NCBI GenBank assembly: GCA_964596135.1
Contig: CAZQTF010000052.1
Location: 1-18,749 of the forward strand
From: JADJNW01 sp964596135
GTDB taxonomy: Bacteria > Bacteroidota > Bacteroidia > Chitinophagales > Saprospiraceae
Direction: 5' to 3'
DNA length: 18,749 nucleotides
In this document: positions 15,066 through 18,749 of the stretch, piece by piece
Layout of the letters: every line of letters begins with the position of its first letter
Position numbering within the stretch: the stretch's first letter is position 1
The notes under the pieces: generated by a model
Told to the model about the DNA's origin: nothing
What the model saw: only the letters and a program-made list of their open reading frames with translations
Databases searched by the model: none
Made by a program: the position numbers and the translations under genes

Positions 15066-15098
15066 TAAAAGTACGCATTTATGCGTACAAGCGCAAAA
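15066..15098 (-). promoter_or_regulatory. Promoter of the DUF4870-like gene with operator-like inverted repeat
   Basis: On the minus strand TTTTG (15094-15098) and TACTTTTA (15066-15073) are 20 bases apart, close to the -33/-7 pattern; the final G of the -7 is A. The perfect repeat GTACGCAT–TT–ATGCGTAC (15071-15088) fills most of the spacer and overlaps the end of the -7 element. A repressor bound there would block polymerase. Confidence 0.5.
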
Positions 15099-15296
15099 TT
15101 CAGCGTAAAGTTTTAGTTAAATCACCAAGTTTGTGTTCTAAAAATCAGCAATTATTCGACGAAATGATCAATCTACGATTTTACCTCAGCATATTTTATT
15201 TGAACCCTCATCAGGAAACAGAAGGAGAAAAATTGTTGCCAAAACATTGATTTGCAAGCAATAATTTATCATCTTAGTGATAAAAATAATACGATA

Positions 15297-17849
15297 ATGG
15301 ATCATAGTCGTACAGATGGGTACGCTGGACTTCCGCAAGATATGCCTCCCCAGGAAGGAATAATGCCCGCCATTCAGAGAGAATATCGCATACTCAGCGT
15401 CATTAATGAAGTATTATCTCATCTCCTGAGCAGAGAGCATATTGAAGAGGCATTGGAACAGTCTTTCAAATTAGTCTGTGAAACGATTGGTTGCGACGGC
15501 GTTTATTTATTTGACTATCAGTTGTTTAAGCAAAATACAATTGCCTCCGATTTGCGCTTTGGTCTTCGCTTTCTTGAGAATAAATGGACGCGCCTTCCAT
15601 TGGGAATACATGAATTTCCAATGGAAATAACCGAGATTCATGAACATGCGGTTTCGATGATCGAGGCTGGCACTACCACTGTAGCCTTGCGCAAAGATTG
15701 CCCTCCCCAACTCCAATCAATACTCAAAGAAATGGACGTGGAGTCGTACATGAGTTTTCGAATCACCATTGATGGAAAAGTATGGGGAAATATATCATTT
15801 GTGAGTAGAGAACCCTCTATTCGCTGGACGACCGGACTCAAGCAACTGCTCACACCGCTGGTGTCGAGTGTAGGGAATTACATAGTTCGTAAGGAAACGG
15901 AGAAAGATTTACGACAGAAGAAGCACTTTGCCGAAATGGTTACAGCCATAGCGCCCGATACGATTCTGGTTGTTCATCCTGAGGCGCGAAGCTTTACCTA
16001 CACTAACCTAACCAGTCATTTTTTGGGTTTTGAGTTGAGTACACAAGATAATTTATTTGAGTTTTTGGTAAGCCGCCTGCATCCAGACGACCGCGCGCTG
16101 ACATTTTCCTTCCTGCAGCAGCTGAACATTGCCCATGATCATGAAGTGGTTGAAAAATACTTTCGCCTTCAGCATCAAAAGGGGCATTGGCTTCACTTTT
16201 ACGAACGTGCACGGGTTTTCAGCCGCCATCCCGATGGCACCGTCAAGGAATATTTGGCAGTCCTTCAGGATATTACCGAGAAAGTAAAAGCTCAACGAAA
16301 GCTGGAAGAAAGCGAACAAAAATATCGGAATTTTATCGAGCACAGCTTTGATGGAATTTATTATTTGCGTTTAGAACAACCGATTGCGATCAATATGCCC
16401 GTTGATCAACAGTTGGAAATGTATTATAAATACGGCTATATCGAAGAGTGCAATGTTGCCTTCGCACGCATGTATGGCTGCGAAAACCCAAAGGAATTGA
16501 TTGGCTTGCGTATCATAGATGCACATGGAGGAGCGGATTTTGAGTACAATAAAGTGTCAACACGCGATTTTATTAATCAAAATTACAGCCTGATGAATTC
16601 GGAAACGATTGAATTTGATGTAAATGGAAATAAAATTTATATTTTAAATCATGCATTTGGAGATATAAAGGATGGTTATTTACATGGTGTGTGGGGCACT
16701 CAGCAAAACATTACGGAACGTCGGAAAGCCAAGTCGGATTTGAAAAGAAATCAACAGCTATTAAAAGGTATTATAGATGCACTGCCAGACTTGAAATTCC
16801 GTATCAATAAAGATTTTGTTTTCCTTGATTACTATGAATCGGAGAATGAAAATGAGCCAACGCTGGTGCCGCCTTCCAAATTTTTAGGAAAACGCCTAGA
16901 CGAGGTATTGCCCGATTCTATTTCCAAAGTGGGAACTAAAGCGATCACAACAGCCCTGAAGTACAAAACCGTTCAGGCTTTTGAATATTTTATTCCTATT
17001 AATGGGGAGTTAAATTATTATGAGGGAAGGGTAAGTCCCATTAATGAAGAGGAAGTTATTTTGGCGGTTCGCAATATTTCCGAAGGGAAAAAAGCGCAGA
17101 TAGAGTTGAAGGAAAAACTACGGGAACTGGATGAAAAAAATAAACAACTTACCCGATACATCGAATCGAACTTTCAATTAGAGAATTTTGCTTACATCGC
17201 TTCGCACGATTTACGCGAGCCGGTGCGTACCATGCACAGCTTTGCACAGCTTTTACAGCGCAATTATCAGCCCTGCTTGGATGAAAAAGGCAAAAATTAT
17301 GTTCAATTTATTATTCAGGGTGCCGAAAACATGAATCGTCTGATTGAAGATTTGCTCACTTATTCCAGAGTCAGCAGCGAAGAAGCCGTCTTTGAGGCGA
17401 TTGATCTGCCGGGGCTTGTGCAAAATACGGTCAAAGATTTGACGAGTTTTATCCGGGAATATGAAGCAAAAGTTTATCTATCGGCTATCCCGGTCCGCAT
17501 TATCGCCAATCGCACCCGAATTAAACAACTATTTCAAAACCTCCTTATCAACGCGATCAAATTTCACCGCGATGGCGTAACTCCTGAAATTCACATCACC
17601 GGCATTGATCATGGCAGGCACTGGCTTTTTGAGATTAAAGACAACGGCATGGGTGTTCCGGCAAACATGCAGGACATTATCTTTCAGCTCTTTAAAAAAA
17701 TACACTACCACCAGAGCCAAAGTGGTACCGGCATTGGGCTGGCACTTTGCAAACGCATTATTGAACAGCATGGTGGCGAAATATGGGTAGAATCAAAGCC
17801 CGGCAAAGGAAGCTCTTTTTATTTTACTATCGAAAAACAGCTGAGCTAA
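15297..17849 (+). CDS. Sensor histidine kinase, GAF + PAS domains
   Basis: The 850-residue protein senses an unknown signal and phosphorylates itself on a histidine, then presumably a response regulator that is not in this window. No transmembrane segment is evident, so sensing is probably cytoplasmic. Residues ~30-200 look like a GAF domain; ~205-325, 330-480 and 485-600 look like three PAS/PAC units (PAC endings such as EYLAVLQDITEKVK and GVWGTQQNITERRK). A short coiled coil follows, then HisKA with His637 in ASHDLREPVR. The HATPase_c domain has Asn752 (NLLINAIKF), DNGMG starting at Asp782, and GTGIGLAL at Gly810. All catalytic boxes are intact. The ATG at 15297 is used; an upstream TTG at 15252 is less likely. 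The stop overlaps the next start by one base. Confidence 0.93.
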   Translation: MDHSRTDGYAGLPQDMPPQEGIMPAIQREYRILSVINEVLSHLLSREHIEEALEQSFKLVCETIGCDGVYLFDYQLFKQNTIASDLRFGLRFLENKWTRLPLGIHEFPMEITEIHEHAVSMIEAGTTTVALRKDCPPQLQSILKEMDVESYMSFRITIDGKVWGNISFVSREPSIRWTTGLKQLLTPLVSSVGNYIVRKETEKDLRQKKHFAEMVTAIAPDTILVVHPEARSFTYTNLTSHFLGFELSTQDNLFEFLVSRLHPDDRALTFSFLQQLNIAHDHEVVEKYFRLQHQKGHWLHFYERARVFSRHPDGTVKEYLAVLQDITEKVKAQRKLEESEQKYRNFIEHSFDGIYYLRLEQPIAINMPVDQQLEMYYKYGYIEECNVAFARMYGCENPKELIGLRIIDAHGGADFEYNKVSTRDFINQNYSLMNSETIEFDVNGNKIYILNHAFGDIKDGYLHGVWGTQQNITERRKAKSDLKRNQQLLKGIIDALPDLKFRINKDFVFLDYYESENENEPTLVPPSKFLGKRLDEVLPDSISKVGTKAITTALKYKTVQAFEYFIPINGELNYYEGRVSPINEEEVILAVRNISEGKKAQIELKEKLRELDEKNKQLTRYIESNFQLENFAYIASHDLREPVRTMHSFAQLLQRNYQPCLDEKGKNYVQFIIQGAENMNRLIEDLLTYSRVSSEEAVFEAIDLPGLVQNTVKDLTSFIREYEAKVYLSAIPVRIIANRTRIKQLFQNLLINAIKFHRDGVTPEIHITGIDHGRHWLFEIKDNGMGVPANMQDIIFQLFKKIHYHQSQSGTGIGLALCKRIIEQHGGEIWVESKPGKGSSFYFTIEKQLS

Positions 17850-18226
17850 TGAATCGCGAGCAAATATTAACAGCCTACCTTCGAGCGCTGGAGCAAGCCA
17901 ATTATACTGAGCTGATAACACTTTTGGCCGATGACGCGAAGGTGCTGTCGCCGCTTTACGGCGAGCAAAATGCCGCAACTTTTTATCAGACATTATTTCA
18001 GGATACTCAATCTTCGGAGCTAACCCTATTAGACATTTTCTTCAACGTCAGCAATGACAAGGCTTGTATCAACTTCCTCTACCGCTGGACGATGGCAGAT
18101 GGCGCCGTTGTTGAATTCGATTGCGTAGATATCGTTGAATTTGATTCTAAGGCAAAGATCAAACGACTCAAAATTATTTACGACACCGCTCGGGCAAGAG
18201 CGCTATTTCAGAAGTTGAAGTCATAA
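17849..18226 (+). CDS. NTF2/SnoaL-like fold protein
   Basis: The 125-residue protein matches the small cone-shaped NTF2/SnoaL-like fold by pattern. It has an N-terminal helix pair with MNREQILTAYLRALEQANYTELITLLADDAKVLSP, followed by strands (NDKACINFLYRWTM, AVVEFDCVDIVEFD, IKRLKIIYD). Such proteins bind small ligands or act as isomerases, but no catalytic set is certain here. The ATG shares one base with the kinase stop (TAATG), so translation is coupled. An upstream in-frame start at 17783 would lie inside the kinase gene and is not used. The tight coupling suggests a role with the kinase, possibly as ligand binder or accessory; this is an inference. No signal peptide is seen. Confidence 0.8.
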   Translation: MNREQILTAYLRALEQANYTELITLLADDAKVLSPLYGEQNAATFYQTLFQDTQSSELTLLDIFFNVSNDKACINFLYRWTMADGAVVEFDCVDIVEFDSKAKIKRLKIIYDTARARALFQKLKS

Positions 18227-18249
18227 AAACGCCGGCACTGCCGATGCAA

Positions 18250-18749
18250 TCAGAAATCCGCAATAGCAATGGTCGCAAGGCTCAGTTTAGTGCCCGGTAC
18301 TTCCAAAATTCTCATTGCACAGGCTTCGAGTGTAGCGCCGGTCGTCATCACGTCATCCACCAATAGTATATGTTTTCCTGTCAGAGTTTCTGCATTGGCG
18401 ACCGCAAAAACTTCCTGTACGTTTTCTAAGCGTTCCGTGCGCGACTTATGGGTTTGAGTTTCGGTAAAGACCTTCCGCAGCAGTCCATTTTTCAGCCAGG
18501 GTTTGCCCAGGGTTTCTGCCAGCCCAGCAGCAAAAAGCGCACTTTGATTGTAGCCCCGGAGCCGTTCTTTTTTGGGATGCAGCGGTACCGGAATGATCAG
18601 ATCAACCCCTTTAAAATGCGGTGATTCGCGCAACTGAGCGCCATACCATTGCCCCAGGCGGATGCCGATCTCCCGTTTGCCGAGATACTTGAGGCGATGC
18701 ATAAGTTCCTGCACCCTGCCTCCTTTCACAAAATGGTACAACGCGGCGC
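18250..18749 (-). CDS. ComF-family phosphoribosyltransferase-like protein, partial (N-terminus beyond window)
   Basis: The frame is open to the window end, reading AALYHFVKGGRVQELMHRLKYLG, a typical start of the ComF C-terminal domain after its zinc-ribbon N-terminus. Conserved parts are IIPVPLHPKKERLRGYNQS, ETQTHKSRTERLENVQEVF, and the PRPP-binding loop ILLVDDVMTTGATLEACA near the C-terminus. ComF proteins help pull single-stranded DNA into the cell in competent bacteria; others of the family are uncharacterised. An apparent TTG start at 18741 is internal, since the sequence continues upstream in the same frame. The N-terminal CxxC ribbon cannot be seen. It converges with the NTF2-like gene with 23 bp between stops and no clear terminator. 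Confidence 0.93.
   Translation of the reverse strand, partial: AALYHFVKGGRVQELMHRLKYLGKREIGIRLGQWYGAQLRESPHFKGVDLIIPVPLHPKKERLRGYNQSALFAAGLAETLGKPWLKNGLLRKVFTETQTHKSRTERLENVQEVFAVANAETLTGKHILLVDDVMTTGATLEACAMRILEVPGTKLSLATIAIADF

Noticed and set aside
15059..15250. Plus-strand 63-codon frame upstream of the histidine kinase, with a GGAG near its end
   Set aside because: It has a TTG start, a basic sequence without family resemblance, and overlaps the promoter region of the divergent gene. The GGAG has no good start at proper distance.
1..18749. Search by eye for CRISPR arrays, tRNA/rRNA, IS ends, transposases, phage genes and defence genes
   Set aside because: None seen. No direct-repeat array and no tRNA-like cloverleaf were noticed, and every large frame is accounted for by ordinary families. 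The region looks like core genome.

Overview
The window reads as a chromosomal housekeeping segment from a member of the Bacteroidota, probably close to the Saprospiria/Chitinophagia. This rests on four things. The gene families are typical of the phylum: a CoaX–outer-membrane protein–TPR run, a polysaccharide deacetylase-like protein of the DUF7033 type, GAF/PAS histidine kinases, and many Sec-exported barrels and lipoproteins. Shine-Dalgarno sequences are rare and leaders are A/T-rich. Several upstream regions carry the Bacteroidota promoter pattern TTTG–N18-21–TAnnTTTG. Short, tightly packed genes alternate strand. I see no IS element, phage gene, CRISPR array, tRNA or rRNA.

Layout. (1) 1-4961, plus strand: the 3' part of coaX (type III pantothenate kinase), overlapped by a secreted outer-membrane beta-barrel gene. 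Two base pairs later comes a secreted TPR protein, and after a 321-bp structured intergenic region a lipoprotein that is clearly a paralogue of it. (2) 5233-7267, minus strand: upp (uracil salvage) and a DUF7033/polysaccharide deacetylase-like protein. (3) 7392-9191, plus strand: an exported probable barrel protein, then lipA (lipoyl synthase). A perfect 16-bp terminator hairpin separates lipA from a convergent 67-aa orphan gene that has its own good promoter. (4) 9560-11852, minus strand: dprA followed by an alkaline phosphatase lipoprotein. (5) 11952-13273: a membrane-anchored SH3b protein convergent with a membrane-anchored GH73 (glucosaminidase-type) protein. The second has Gln where the catalytic Glu is expected, and it follows a 14-A tract under a near-consensus promoter. 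(6) 13464-15029: a NOL1/NOP2/Sun RNA cytosine methyltransferase, convergent with a small DUF4870-like membrane protein whose promoter contains an 18-bp inverted repeat. (7) 15297-18226: a GAF–PAS histidine kinase translationally coupled to an NTF2/SnoaL-like protein. (8) 18250-18749: the C-terminal part of a ComF-type phosphoribosyltransferase, cut by the window edge.

The genes do not form one pathway. Separate themes are cofactor synthesis (coaX, lipA), nucleobase salvage (upp), DNA uptake and processing (dprA, ComF), and the cell envelope (barrels, TPR proteins, GH73/SH3b, phosphatase). I do not find a convincing new multi-gene system. The observations most worth a second look are the probable pseudo-glucosaminidase with its homopolymer leader, the nested inverted-repeat element between the two TPR paralogues, the operator-like repeats at 7371 and 15071, and the autonomous 67-aa gene at 9271.
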